From Spirochaetota bacterium (lineage in GTDB: Bacteria > Spirochaetota > UBA4802 > JAFGDQ01), in the NCBI GenBank assembly GCA_016932015.1, contig JAFGDQ010000019.1, positions 75,214 through 139,213 on the forward strand: DNA of 64,000 nucleotides. Reading direction: 5' to 3'. This document shows positions 46,438-57,050 of this stretch, piece by piece; position 1 is the stretch's first letter; each line of letters begins with the position of its first letter. Below the pieces are notes generated by a model, which ran no database searches, was not told the DNA's origin, and saw nothing but the letters and a program-made list of their open reading frames with translations. Made by a program: the position numbers and the translations under genes.

Positions 46438-46493
46438 AATAATGCTGTAACAGTTTTTCCGCAGTTGAAGATTTAATCTCTTTTGGTTCAATT

Positions 46494-46558
46494 CCCCGCG
46501 GCTTGCGGCGGAGCGTTATGTTTTTATATTTTTTGATACCCCGCTGCTTGCGGCCGGG
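46494..46558. repeat. Two GC-rich palindromic repeat copies
   Basis: Copy 1: CCCCGCGGCTTGCGGCGG (46494-46511). Copy 2: CCCCGCTGCTTGCGGCCGGG (46539-46558). Both are CCGC-NGCTT-GCGG hairpins, 27 bases of AT sequence apart, in a region otherwise about one-third GC. They look like diverged copies of a CCCCGCNGCTTGCNGCGGGG-type element, perhaps a REP-like repeat. No U-tract follows, so they are poor terminators. Confidence 0.6.
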
Positions 46559-46612
46559 TTGTTCATTTATGTTAGATAAAATTAATTCAGTTTATCTCCC
46601 GGAGATTATCAG

Positions 46613-47668
46613 GTGGTTTATGTAGTTAAATTATTTCTAATATCAATTTTTTTACTTGGATGGACGTTAAATTCCTACAGTAAATCCGAAATGTCAGGTA
46701 AAAAAGTTCTGTTCGGGCCTTTTATCGGAGGAAGTACAACCAATGGATATTATGAAGACGAGTTAGGCAGCGGTTATAATTTCGGTATTTTTATTAATTA
46801 TTCTTTATTTAATAATTCCCGCCTGTTGTTCGAAGGGAATTTCTCCTATACTGAACTTTCCCTGGAAAAAAGCACAGCATCTGAATTTTCGGTTTATTCC
46901 CTTGGTGCAGGTCCTGTTTTATTCATTCCATTTTCTTATGTACAGCCGTATTTCGGCCTGTTCGCGAATATTAATTATTTAAAACTGACTACGGTTTTAA
47001 CAAAAGAAAAAGAGAAAACATTAAAAGCAGGTGCATCTGTAAAGGCGGGCCTGAATATTCCTTTTTATGAAAAAATTTCAGCGAACTTAGGTGTTAAATA
47101 TTCAGTAAATGAATTGTCAGGCGAATTGTATCAGGAAACAGCAGTTTATGCCGGTGTTACATATTCCGTAAACTTTTTTACTGTAGAAAGAGTTCAGAGT
47201 ATAACCAGGCAGATTGAAATTGATGAATATTATGAAAAAGGATTTGACTATTTTAAGAAGGGTGACGGGCTGAAAGCAAAAGACTATTTTAATCTGGTTA
47301 TGGAATATGATAAGTCTTATAAAGATGTGGAACATTATATGGGGATAATCAGAGCCAGTGAGGAAAATTACAACAAAGCATTAAAATTTATTGCCGGGGA
47401 AAATTTTTTTGAAGCTCTTCCACTGCTTGTTGATACGGAAAAATATCTGTTAAAGGCATCATTAAGACTCATGGAAGTTCGGAAACAAATAGCTGCTGAA
47501 GAAAAAAAACTTGAAACTCTTGGAATTCAGGCATATGACCGGGAGGATTATGAACAATGTATATTCTACATGAAGAAGGTACAGCTGATCAATCCGGAAA
47601 ATGAGTCTGTAAAAATATATCTTCCCAGAGCTATACAGAGATATAATGCGTTAAAAAAATTTGAATAA
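46613..47668 (+). CDS. Outer-membrane barrel plus TPR-like protein
   Basis: 351 aa from GTG 46613, fixed by ggag 8 bases ahead. Signal peptide about 1-23. Residues 30-190 alternate as a small beta-barrel (GPFIGGSTTNGYYEDELGSG; SVYSLGAGPVLFIPFSYVQPYFGL). From 200 to the end there are helical repeats like TPR (YYEKGFDYFKKGDGLKAKDYFNLVMEYDKSYKD; YEQCIFYMKKVQLINPENESVKIYL). The combination suggests a surface-anchored scaffold with the repeats in the periplasm. No named family. Confidence 0.65.
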   Translation: MVYVVKLFLISIFLLGWTLNSYSKSEMSGKKVLFGPFIGGSTTNGYYEDELGSGYNFGIFINYSLFNNSRLLFEGNFSYTELSLEKSTASEFSVYSLGAGPVLFIPFSYVQPYFGLFANINYLKLTTVLTKEKEKTLKAGASVKAGLNIPFYEKISANLGVKYSVNELSGELYQETAVYAGVTYSVNFFTVERVQSITRQIEIDEYYEKGFDYFKKGDGLKAKDYFNLVMEYDKSYKDVEHYMGIIRASEENYNKALKFIAGENFFEALPLLVDTEKYLLKASLRLMEVRKQIAAEEKKLETLGIQAYDREDYEQCIFYMKKVQLINPENESVKIYLPRAIQRYNALKKFE

Positions 47669-47778
47669 TTTTTTTATTTCTTTTTTATAATAAGGCAATT
47701 AATATTGTGTTTATTCCGGAGCTGTGCTATTGTGTTTAAAAAAGGTTACTTTGCTGTTGAGGCCGTAAGTTATAATTA

Positions 47779-50562
47779 ATGAAAATTAAATATAAATTAA
47801 TAATAATTTTTATAATAATTATTATTGCTGCAACATTACCTCTTTCCCTTTATATTCTTGAGACCGAAAGCAGGGAAAAGATTTCCATGCAGAAAGACCA
47901 GGGTTTTATTAACAGCCGTATACTCTCCGGAGCTGTCCTGAATATTGTTCTTATGAACGGCGGAAGTATTAAAGCGTCAAGGGTTGATTCTTATGAGATG
48001 ATTTCCGTCTTAAAACCGCTGACTGAAGCAGGCCTGATTTACGCGGATGCAATTTTGTTTTCATCAAAAAAAAAATATAACGGATTGATTCTTGCTCATA
48101 TTTCATCTGACAGCTTTGGTAAGAAAACAAATAATTCATGGAAACTGCCGGATGATGATATTAAACGTCTTTCTGCCCAGGCAAATATAACCGAATATTT
48201 TATGCCTGAGTTAAATGAAACCGTATTCGAAATAATATCAACTTCATCGATACCTGGGAAAAATACCTATTGCATGGGCCGTCTTATTTTTTCAAAAGCA
48301 GCAGTACTGGCTCCACTTGATAAAATAAGAAATCTGATTTTACTTGCAGCAGTTGCAACCATTATTGTAACCATAATTATAAGCCTTATACTGGGGCGTA
48401 CTATCTCCGCGCCTATTGAATCATTGATAAAGGAAGTTGAAATAATCGGCAGCGGAGATCTTGACTACAGGATTGAAATTCGCGGCATAAAAGAAATAAA
48501 TAAACTGGCTAATACGTTTAATCATCTCGCACAGGTTCTTAAACTGGAAATAGATCATCTCAGAAACAAGAATGTTGAACTGATCCGGATAAACTCCCTT
48601 AAAGATGATTTCCTTGCCAATGTAACGCATGAATTACGAACCCCGCTTTACGGAATGATCGGACTCGCCGAGTCTTTGATGGCGGGAGTAGCCGGGGAAC
48701 TGGAACAGAGGGCCAGGCATAATCTTTCATTAATGATTAACAGCGGAAAAAGGCTTTCAAGCCTTGTAAGTGATATTCTTGATTATTCACAGCTGAAGCA
48801 TGAAGATATAGCTCTAAAATTTGCTTCTGTAAATCTACACTCTATAGTAAGGTTGATCATCTCAATTACTTCCTCTCTTCTTGAGAATAAACCCATAGAG
48901 ATCAGAACCTCAATTGAACCGGAATCTTATTACGTCCTTTCAGACGAAAACAGGCTTCAGCAGATTCTTATAAATATAATAGGGAACGCGATTAAGTTTA
49001 CCGAATCCGGTACAATAGATATTGGCGCAGAGGAATCGGACAAAAATCCGGATGAAATTATAGTCTCAGTGAAGGATACAGGAATCGGCATCAGGGAGGA
49101 GGATCAGGGAAGAATTTTCGAACTGTTTGAGCAGGCGGAAGGATCAATTACAAAGTACAAAACCGGAACCGGAATAGGCCTTTCAATTACCAAACAACTG
49201 ATCGAACTTCATGGAGGATCTATCTGGGTGGATTCCGAACCCGGAAAAGGTTCCTGTTTTTATTTTACTTTAAAGAAAAGTAATAAAAGTCAGGTAATAC
49301 TGGATGCAGGCCCGAATAAGAAAATTCCGGAGACTGTACAAAAGGAAATAGCCTATGTTTTTGATGAAAGGATTATACCTGAATTTACCGATCCTGAAAA
49401 CAAATTAGCGTACAGCAAGATAATGATTGTGGACGATGAACCAGTGAATGCCCAGATTCTGATTAATTATCTCTATCTGGAAGGGTATATTCTAATTCCT
49501 GTTGCAAGCGGTCAGGATGCGCTTGGACGCATTGAAAGTGGCGATGTACCTGATTTATTAATACTGGATGTTATGCTTCCAATCATGTCAGGATATGATG
49601 TATGCCGCAAGGTCAGAGAGAAGTATACAGCAGGCGAACTTCCGATACTGATTCTTACCGCAAAAAGCAGTCCTGCGGACCTGATTATCGGTTTTGAAGC
49701 AGGAACCAATGACTATCTTACAAAACCTGTAAGCAAGGCGGAACTGCTGGCAAGGGTAAATGGCCTGCTGCAGCTGAAAAAATCAGTCAAGGATCAGACA
49801 ACTCTTAATCTTATAAGACAGGAAATTAATATCGCGCAACGGATACAGACCAATCTGCTCAGAAATAAGATGCCGGATATAAATGAACTTTCTCTTGCCA
49901 TCAGGTATTATCCCATGTACGAAATCGGAGGAGATTTTTACGAGATAGTTTCAATTGATGAGAGCAGAGTTGGCGTGTTCCTTGCGGATGTATCGGGGCA
50001 CGGGATCCCTGCCGCCTTTATATCGGCAATGCTGAAAGTTATTTGTACGGCAAACGTAACGAGTGCTGAAGATCCGGCGAAGTTCCTGGAAAAAATAAAT
50101 GAGTCAATTTACAGCCTTATTGAAGACCAGTTTATTACTGCCTGTTATTCTGTTATTGATATAAAGAGGAAAAAAATAATACATTCCAATGCAGGCCACT
50201 GGCCTATGATCATATGCAGGCGTGGTGATGAGCTGATTATTAAAAAGGGAGTAGATATGCCTTTCGGGTGTATTCCTGATGAAAATTATACTAATATTGA
50301 GTTTGATTTATATGACGGGGACAGGCTTGTATTTTATACTGACGGGATTATTGAAATAAGGAATGCAGATAAAAAAATGTTCGGCTCTGAAAATCTGTAC
50401 AGGGTGATTAAGGAGAATGCCGGAAATGGAATTGAATTGTTTGCAGACAATGTTATAGATTCGATAATGAAGTGGTACAACACAAATGAGACAATTTTTG
50501 CAGATGATGTTACTTTACTTGTTCTTGATGTCAATGGGCTTGGTACAGACGTTGCCGGCTAA
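47779..50562 (+). CDS. Hybrid histidine kinase with receiver and SpoIIE-type phosphatase
   Basis: 927 aa. Two membrane helices (about 7-25 and 183-207) around a periplasmic sensor, HAMP (207-260), HisKA with His284 in NVTHELRTPLYG, ATPase (NIIGNAIKFTES, DTGIGI, TGTGIGLSI), receiver (about 545-660) with Asp597 in LLILDVMLPIMSG, then a PP2C/SpoIIE phosphatase (690-925: YEIGGDFYE, LADVSGHGIPAAF, FYTDGIIE, DDVTLL). Output is probably Ser/Thr dephosphorylation of a STAS protein controlled by receiver phosphorylation. No ribosome site seen at the ATG. Confidence 0.93.
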   Translation: MKIKYKLIIIFIIIIIAATLPLSLYILETESREKISMQKDQGFINSRILSGAVLNIVLMNGGSIKASRVDSYEMISVLKPLTEAGLIYADAILFSSKKKYNGLILAHISSDSFGKKTNNSWKLPDDDIKRLSAQANITEYFMPELNETVFEIISTSSIPGKNTYCMGRLIFSKAAVLAPLDKIRNLILLAAVATIIVTIIISLILGRTISAPIESLIKEVEIIGSGDLDYRIEIRGIKEINKLANTFNHLAQVLKLEIDHLRNKNVELIRINSLKDDFLANVTHELRTPLYGMIGLAESLMAGVAGELEQRARHNLSLMINSGKRLSSLVSDILDYSQLKHEDIALKFASVNLHSIVRLIISITSSLLENKPIEIRTSIEPESYYVLSDENRLQQILINIIGNAIKFTESGTIDIGAEESDKNPDEIIVSVKDTGIGIREEDQGRIFELFEQAEGSITKYKTGTGIGLSITKQLIELHGGSIWVDSEPGKGSCFYFTLKKSNKSQVILDAGPNKKIPETVQKEIAYVFDERIIPEFTDPENKLAYSKIMIVDDEPVNAQILINYLYLEGYILIPVASGQDALGRIESGDVPDLLILDVMLPIMSGYDVCRKVREKYTAGELPILILTAKSSPADLIIGFEAGTNDYLTKPVSKAELLARVNGLLQLKKSVKDQTTLNLIRQEINIAQRIQTNLLRNKMPDINELSLAIRYYPMYEIGGDFYEIVSIDESRVGVFLADVSGHGIPAAFISAMLKVICTANVTSAEDPAKFLEKINESIYSLIEDQFITACYSVIDIKRKKIIHSNAGHWPMIICRRGDELIIKKGVDMPFGCIPDENYTNIEFDLYDGDRLVFYTDGIIEIRNADKKMFGSENLYRVIKENAGNGIELFADNVIDSIMKWYNTNETIFADDVTLLVLDVNGLGTDVAG

Positions 50563-50625
50563 ATTCCACATTCCGCGGAATACGGCAGCATCTTCAGTTT
50601 TTTAATTACTTTTTGCATAAGGTAA

Positions 50626-51531
<906 letters not shown>

Positions 51532-51608
51532 TCAATAATAGCGACCGGAAAAATCCGGAAAGAATTAAGCGTTATTGTATTTACTGCAATACAGCAGTCA
51601 AATATTTA

Positions 51609-52994
51609 TTAATTCTCATCAAGATATATATGTTTATCCCTGGGAATTTTTAAGTCAGGATTAAGGTCACCAGGATCAACTGCCAGCAGAGGTGATATCT
51701 CAATAATTTCGGCTGTTGCCGGCAATGATATGCCTTTATCCGTAAGCCATTTACGATGAAGGTCGCTCATCAGCTTTTTTGCTGAAAAAGGGGAATCAAC
51801 GCCTTCAGCGTTTTTAACCGGAGCAAATTCCTCTTTTCGTACAGTTTCAAGGATCGTATTTTTTTCGGTAAATGAAAGCGCGTCAAAAATAAATTTTTCG
51901 AATTTCAGGCCTTCTGTTTCCTGAATTGAATTGCTCTTTAGTGCTTTTATTTTTTTATGCGCTGTATGATAAGGCAGGGAAATACTTCCGCCGGACGTGA
52001 TTGCCTCAATGTATTCTGTCTTTAACAGATGAACCGCGATATTTCCCATTCCAAAAAGAAGATTCCCGTTATCGTCCACCGCTTTTTTCCTGTCATCGGA
52101 CATGTCGGAATATTCTATTATACCTGTCCTGCTGTTTTCAAATTCGACAAAAACCCCAACCTTCTCGTCAGGCCCTGTTTTCATAACTGCTTTACTTGAT
52201 ACGTCAGATTCATTCTGAATATGAAATCCGATAAACACAGGATCAATTATATTAACAAGCGGATTGTCTACCTGAAAATATGATATGGTTTCAATCCCGC
52301 GCTTTTTTAATTCCCTCAGGAGTCCGGATGCCGAAAGCGCTGTTAATGTTCCCCCATGTCCGTCGGGATTCATAAAAAGTTTGCATTTCGTTACAAGGAC
52401 AAGTTTTCCATTGCTGTCAAGGGACGGGATCATTGCCTGAGTGAAAAAATGAATATCATTTTTTCTAATACCAAAATTATTGTTTTCAGAAAAATAATTA
52501 ACCGTGTCTTTATGATTTGACTTTGAAGTCATTATAAGCCATGGGATTGTAACATTGTATTTTTTTGAGCTCTTCAGTATTTTTTCAGCGTGGATCTGAA
52601 AGAGTGATTTACCGCTGACAGGCCCTACAGGGTACATGCCTTTCGGCCCGTCAAATCCAAGACGCGTGCCCTGTCCTCCTGCAACAAGAAGTGCCGCGGT
52701 TTTTCCTTTTTTAATATATTCCCTGCCAAGTTCGCGTGCGTCGGACACTTTTTTTATTTCAGATTCTGATGAAGGCAGAGCAATATGGTGACACGGACTG
52801 TAGTCAGGTGATTCTGTCTCATTTGAACTTTGTTCATAGAGCTGATTCATCAGAGAAAAATCAACATCCGCCAGTTCATTAAGCAGATTTTCTTTTTCAT
52901 TATTATTCAGTTCCCTCCAGTATTCAAAAACATGCTCCTGGTTATTTTTATAAACATTATTAATAACATCTTCATAGCCGTTATAGCTGATCAT
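51609..52994 (-). CDS. UDPGP-family nucleotidyltransferase (UTP-sugar pyrophosphorylase)
   Basis: 461 aa from ATG 52994 (MISYNGYEDV; gggga lies upstream), rather than TTG 53009. The catalytic signature LLVAGGQGTRLGFDGPKGMYPVG (about 109-131), PSLDSNGKLVL, MNPDGHGGTLTAL, and SYFQVDNPLVNIIDP match eukaryotic-type UDP-N-acetylglucosamine/glucose pyrophosphorylases. Probably makes UDP-GlcNAc or a related UDP-sugar; with glmS in the window it fits surface-sugar supply. Known in spirochaetes and planctomycetes. 117 bp ahead of argB. Confidence 0.85.
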   Translation of the reverse strand: MISYNGYEDVINNVYKNNQEHVFEYWRELNNNEKENLLNELADVDFSLMNQLYEQSSNETESPDYSPCHHIALPSSESEIKKVSDARELGREYIKKGKTAALLVAGGQGTRLGFDGPKGMYPVGPVSGKSLFQIHAEKILKSSKKYNVTIPWLIMTSKSNHKDTVNYFSENNNFGIRKNDIHFFTQAMIPSLDSNGKLVLVTKCKLFMNPDGHGGTLTALSASGLLRELKKRGIETISYFQVDNPLVNIIDPVFIGFHIQNESDVSSKAVMKTGPDEKVGVFVEFENSRTGIIEYSDMSDDRKKAVDDNGNLLFGMGNIAVHLLKTEYIEAITSGGSISLPYHTAHKKIKALKSNSIQETEGLKFEKFIFDALSFTEKNTILETVRKEEFAPVKNAEGVDSPFSAKKLMSDLHRKWLTDKGISLPATAEIIEISPLLAVDPGDLNPDLKIPRDKHIYLDEN

Positions 52995-53009
52995 TATATA
53001 CGTCCCCAA

Positions 53010-53556
53010 CAGTTAAAATTTATAAAAGGCAGATTCCAGTAATACTTAATTTGCCGTTGCAGTATTAAAAAAAAGGAAAGAATATTACACATTTCTGATA
53101 AACCGGAATGTGTTTTTTGTTAACTCTTTATAATAATTTTTTCTTTATCCGTTTTCAAGGAATTTTTTTCTGTCTCCTGTGAAATAAACTGAAATATCGA
53201 ATTTGTTGTTTCAATTTTCAATCAAGGTTATAAACGTTTTATAATCAATAACCCTGGCAAATGCAGATTAAACTTATGGCAGGAGAAAAATTCATTGTTG
53301 CAAAACATTAGTTGAATAATTACGATTTGTTAATATATAATGTCAGTTTAAATAAAGAAAAGCTTTGTAAATAATGTAATATTTGATAAAAAAATCTAAA
53401 ACGTTGCAGCTGATTCGTACGATTATTAATCGTACAGTTATTATTTACTAAATCTTTACTTATCAGCAATTTTATATTAAATTATTTTGATAGATAATAT
53501 AATTATCACATTTATTAAAAAAATACATAAATCATGCGGTATCAAAAGGAAGGATA
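53010..53556. other. Intergenic region between the UDPGP gene and the MBL hydrolase
   Basis: 547 bases, AT-rich. At 53087-53113 a 9-bp stem (ACACATTTC / GGAATGTGT with one G-U pair) followed by five Ts looks like a plus-strand terminator, although no plus-strand gene lies just upstream. At 53417-53435 GTACGATT-ATT-AATCGTAC is an operator-like inverted repeat 122 bases before the hydrolase ATG. No gene remnant recognised. Confidence 0.4.
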
Positions 53557-54510
53557 ATGAAAATTAAGCTATGGGGAGTAAGAGGGTCGCTGCCCTCTCC
53601 AACAGATAACAGGGAATACAGGAATAAAGTCCGTAATATTTTACAGAGAGCTGTTAAAGCCGGGCTTAATAAAACCTCTGAAATAAATAATTTTATAAAC
53701 AGTCTTCCTGAAAATTTACAGTATTATTGCGGCGGGAACACTACATGTGCGGTTGTGACTTCAAAAAGCGGGAATCATTATATCCTTGACTGCGGTTCAG
53801 GAATAAGGCCTTTGGGCGATGATTTACTTAACGGGCCATGCGGGAAGGGAAAAGGAAATCTGAAAATATTTATTACGCACGTACACTGGGATCATATTCA
53901 AGGGCTTCCGTTTTTTAAGCCAATGTATATCCCGGGCAATGTTGTGGAATTTATTTCACCTTATGAGGCACTTGAAAAAAATCTTAAAGATCAGATGGAG
54001 TTTCCATTTTTCCCTGCACCTTTTCATGGAACAGCATCGGATAAAAAGTTTACTTTAATTGAAGAGGGCCGGGAGATTGAACTCGAAGAGGGCCTCTATG
54101 TGGACTGTTATCACCTTAAACATCCCGGCGGAAGTTATGCTTACAGATTCAGAAAGGAAGGAAAAACATTAATATTTGCTACTGACGCGGAGTTTACAGG
54201 TGAAACTCTTGAAAAAAACGGACCTGAGACCGATTTTTTTATGAATGCGGACCTGTTAATAATTGATTCCCAGTACACTCTTGATGAGCATTTCAGTAAA
54301 TTCGAATGGGGGCATACAAGCTATACCATGGCAGTTAACTGCGGCATCAGATGGGGAGTAAAACACCTTGTGTTAACGCATCATGATCCGGGAAACGATG
54401 AAAACAGGCTGAAGGAAATTTATGATGATGCGGTCAGGCATAGAAATCACATGAAAGAAAGCAAACCTGTTATTAATATGGCAAGAGAAGGTATGACTTT
54501 CGAGCTATAA
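53557..54510 (+). CDS. MBL-fold metallo-hydrolase
   Basis: 317 aa. Opens with MKIKLWGVRGSLPSP and has YYCGGNTTCAVV, LDCGSGIRPLGDDL, metal motif THVHWDHIQGLPFF (HxHxDH), a later His in HPGG, FATDAEF and LTHHDPG. This LWGVRGS type belongs to the metallo-beta-lactamase group that includes cyclic-nucleotide phosphodiesterases and PhnP-like enzymes. A cyclic-nucleotide role is attractive given the cyclase at 44-46 kb but is not shown. Ribosome site aagga. 17 bp ahead of the glycerate kinase gene. Confidence 0.85.
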   Translation: MKIKLWGVRGSLPSPTDNREYRNKVRNILQRAVKAGLNKTSEINNFINSLPENLQYYCGGNTTCAVVTSKSGNHYILDCGSGIRPLGDDLLNGPCGKGKGNLKIFITHVHWDHIQGLPFFKPMYIPGNVVEFISPYEALEKNLKDQMEFPFFPAPFHGTASDKKFTLIEEGREIELEEGLYVDCYHLKHPGGSYAYRFRKEGKTLIFATDAEFTGETLEKNGPETDFFMNADLLIIDSQYTLDEHFSKFEWGHTSYTMAVNCGIRWGVKHLVLTHHDPGNDENRLKEIYDDAVRHRNHMKESKPVINMAREGMTFEL

Positions 54511-54527
54511 TCTCCGGGGATAAAGAC

Positions 54528-55865
54528 ATGAGTGATCTGAGAAAGGATCTGGAAGCAATTTACAGCAGAGCAATTTCATCAGTCAGCCCGGTATCTGCTG
54601 TCAGGAATTATCTAAGACTGGAAAACGGCAGGTTATTAGCAGGTAATAGTATTGATTCGGCAAAGGAATTCGATCTCATAAAATATAATAAAATAATAGT
54701 AGTCGGCGCAGGAAAAGCAACTGCCGGCATGGCTAAAGCGGTTGAAGAAATACTTGGCCCGTGGATCAGTGAAGGGCTTATTATTGTTAAATACGGATAT
54801 ACTGAAGAGCTGGATTTTATTAAAACACTGGAAGCTTCCCACCCCGTACCTGATGAAAACGGGATTGAAGGTGCAAGGAAGATACGGGAACTGCTTCTGT
54901 CCGCGGATGAAAACGATCTTGTAATATCCCTCATTTCTGGCGGAGGGTCGTCATTGATGCCACTGCCTCCTGAAAATATTCCCCTTGAAGATAAAAAGAA
55001 GGCCACGGATCTTTTATTAAAATGCGGGGCAGGGATTCATGAAATAAACGCGGTCCGGAAACATATTTCCCTTGTTAAAGGCGGAAATCTCGCCCGGGCG
55101 GCTTACCCTGCAACAGTTATCAATCTTATGATTTCCGATGTAGTTGGAGACAATATGGATGTAATCGCTTCAGGCCCTTTTGTCCCGGACAACTCAACGT
55201 TTGAAGACGCTGGAAAAATTATAGCAAAATACAAACTTCAGAACAGCATACCTTCAGGAATTTCCGATTATATTAATCTCGGCGCAGGGGAAAAAATTGA
55301 TGATAATCCGAAACACGGTGATGTAATTTTCGGCAGGGTTGTGAATTATATTATCGCGTCAAATATGATTGCCTTAAGCTCGGCTAAAGAGGAAGGCGAG
55401 AACTCAGGCTATAATACGATTATACTGTCTTCATTATTTCAGGGGGAAACTGAAAACCTAGCGCGTATGCATTCGGAAATTGCCAAAGAAGCTGTTTTAT
55501 CCTCCAATCCGGCTTCAGCTCCGCTTTGCCTTTTAAGCGGAGGGGAAACGACTGTAAGAGTCAGGGGTAACGGCATGGGCGGACGTAATATGGAGTTCAC
55601 CATGCATGCCGCTTTGCATATAAACGGATATAAAAATATATTAATAGCAAGTGTAGGAACTGACGGAACTGACGGCCCGACTGATGCGGCCGGTGCATTT
55701 GCTGACGGCACTACAGTTCTGAGGGCTGAAAAAAAAGGTATCTCTATTACGGATTATATTGAAAATAATGATTCATATAATTTTTTTAAACAGCTGGGAG
55801 ATCTTATAATTACCGGACCTACTAATACGAATGTGATGGATATACGTATAATTCTTATCAAATAA
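54528..55865 (+). CDS. GckA-type glycerate 2-kinase (DUF4147/MOFRL)
   Basis: 445 aa. DUF4147 domain (6-240: IIVVGAGKATAGMAKAVEEILG, SHPVPDENG, ISGGGSSLMPLPPENI, GIHEINAVRKHISLVKGGNLARAA) and MOFRL domain (about 330-440: LCLLSGGETTVRVRGNGMGGRNMEF, SVGTDGTDGPTDAAGAF). Phosphorylates D-glycerate to 2-phosphoglycerate in glycerate/serine-type metabolism. Ribosome site likely gggga. Co-transcribed with the MBL hydrolase by spacing. Confidence 0.92.
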   Translation: MSDLRKDLEAIYSRAISSVSPVSAVRNYLRLENGRLLAGNSIDSAKEFDLIKYNKIIVVGAGKATAGMAKAVEEILGPWISEGLIIVKYGYTEELDFIKTLEASHPVPDENGIEGARKIRELLLSADENDLVISLISGGGSSLMPLPPENIPLEDKKKATDLLLKCGAGIHEINAVRKHISLVKGGNLARAAYPATVINLMISDVVGDNMDVIASGPFVPDNSTFEDAGKIIAKYKLQNSIPSGISDYINLGAGEKIDDNPKHGDVIFGRVVNYIIASNMIALSSAKEEGENSGYNTIILSSLFQGETENLARMHSEIAKEAVLSSNPASAPLCLLSGGETTVRVRGNGMGGRNMEFTMHAALHINGYKNILIASVGTDGTDGPTDAAGAFADGTTVLRAEKKGISITDYIENNDSYNFFKQLGDLIITGPTNTNVMDIRIILIK

Positions 55866-56168
55866 ACGGCGTAAACAAAATAGTGAATGTTGTTCAGAAT
55901 AAAGGGGAATTTGTTTAATATATGAATTTTTATTTGATTTATTTGAATAAGGCCGGAATTTTATTAAAAATTTGTTATGAATTTTTATATTTTTCAGGAT
56001 ACGGGATCATAATATTTACAGGTAAGTGATATATATTTTATAAAAAAATAAAAAAAATGTTGCATATATACAAACTATCATTTATAGTTTAAACATTAAT
56101 ATAAAAAAAAGAAACGAAAGCAGCTTAATATTATTTGTATAAAATTTCAATTATCAAGGAGTAATTTC
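55866..56168. other. AT-rich intergenic region
   Basis: 303 bases between the glycerate kinase and the secreted helical protein. No open frame, repeat or clear hairpin; it must carry the promoter of the downstream gene, with no box distinct enough to call. Confidence 0.4.
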
Positions 56169-56960
56169 ATGAAACTCAAAAAAACAAGGATGGTTATTCT
56201 GGCTTGCTTCTTACTATCATTTTTAGTTACCTCTGTCGCATTTTCCCAGGAAAAACCTGCAAGTGATACTTCAAAAACGGAAACAAAAAGAAAACATCCC
56301 AGGGAAGACTATGCGCCTGATCAGAGACCTGAAGAAAATTATCTTGCCCGTTTCAAGGCTATCGAAGTTTCGGAAGACCTTATGCAGAGAAACCTGGAAA
56401 ATATTTATATCCTGAATGTTATTGTGTCCAATTTTAAGGAAAACGGCTGGCAGGGAGAGTATGATAAAATATATGCAGAATATAAAAAAGCAGTAAGTAA
56501 ATATTACAGAAGACAGGTAATTTACTCAAGACTCGAACTTGAAAGAAACAAAAAAAATATTTCCGAATTATTTAAAAAGATCGTTGTTGTATATCAGGAT
56601 CAGGCACAGAGTATGCTTGAAAAATGTGCAGATAAGATTCTGGATTTTTCTCTTGATGAAAAAAATAAATATGATCCAAACAGAAGCAAGGTTCTTTTTC
56701 AGAATATGATGAGGCTTTGGATTGCATATGGACAGATAGATGATGCTGACAGAGCATACATTGACAATGTTTATAAAACATCTGTTTATCATTTAAGAAT
56801 AGCAAAATCATACGCAATATCCATTCTTGAACAGCTTGATCCGGAAAATAAAGCAGATGAGTATAAAGTGCATAAAGCTGATAATCTGAACCGAATTTTG
56901 ACATCTACAACTGCAAAATCAGAAAGTCCAAAATCAGAGAGCGGGCCTTCATCAAATTAA
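56169..56960 (+). CDS. Secreted helical protein of unknown function
   Basis: 263 aa. Signal peptide about 1-26 (VTSVAFSQE), then a basic/acidic low-complexity linker (PASDTSKTETKRKHPREDY), a helical body (residues 65-235) and a Ser/Pro-rich tail. The body has periodic charged helices (YDKIYAEYKKAVSKYYRRQVIYSRLELERNKKN). No enzyme motif. Probably periplasmic. Ribosome site aagga. Single-gene unit closed by a strong hairpin. Confidence 0.7.
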   Translation: MKLKKTRMVILACFLLSFLVTSVAFSQEKPASDTSKTETKRKHPREDYAPDQRPEENYLARFKAIEVSEDLMQRNLENIYILNVIVSNFKENGWQGEYDKIYAEYKKAVSKYYRRQVIYSRLELERNKKNISELFKKIVVVYQDQAQSMLEKCADKILDFSLDEKNKYDPNRSKVLFQNMMRLWIAYGQIDDADRAYIDNVYKTSVYHLRIAKSYAISILEQLDPENKADEYKVHKADNLNRILTSTTAKSESPKSESGPSSN

Positions 56961-57016
56961 TTTCGCTAATTATTTATTCAGTTAACACTTTAGCTTCATA
57001 AATATGTTATTTTTAT

Positions 57017-57050
57017 AAATGAAAAGGGGGGGTATCCCCCCTTTTCATTT
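57017..57050 (+). terminator. Strong 15-bp intrinsic-terminator-like hairpin
   Basis: Bases 57017-57031 pair with 57036-57050 around GTAT: an AAATGAAAA base, then six G-C pairs, then TTTTCATTT. The stem is symmetric and could end transcription from either direction; the four Ts follow the GC core. It begins about 56 bases after the stop of the secreted helical protein. The first start codon of the next gene (57019) would be inside this stem. Confidence 0.75.

Noticed and set aside
46480-46515. tRNA-like T-arm GGTTCAATTCC
   Set aside because: No acceptor, D or anticodon stem can be formed upstream; the sequence is better explained by the flanking GC-rich palindrome.
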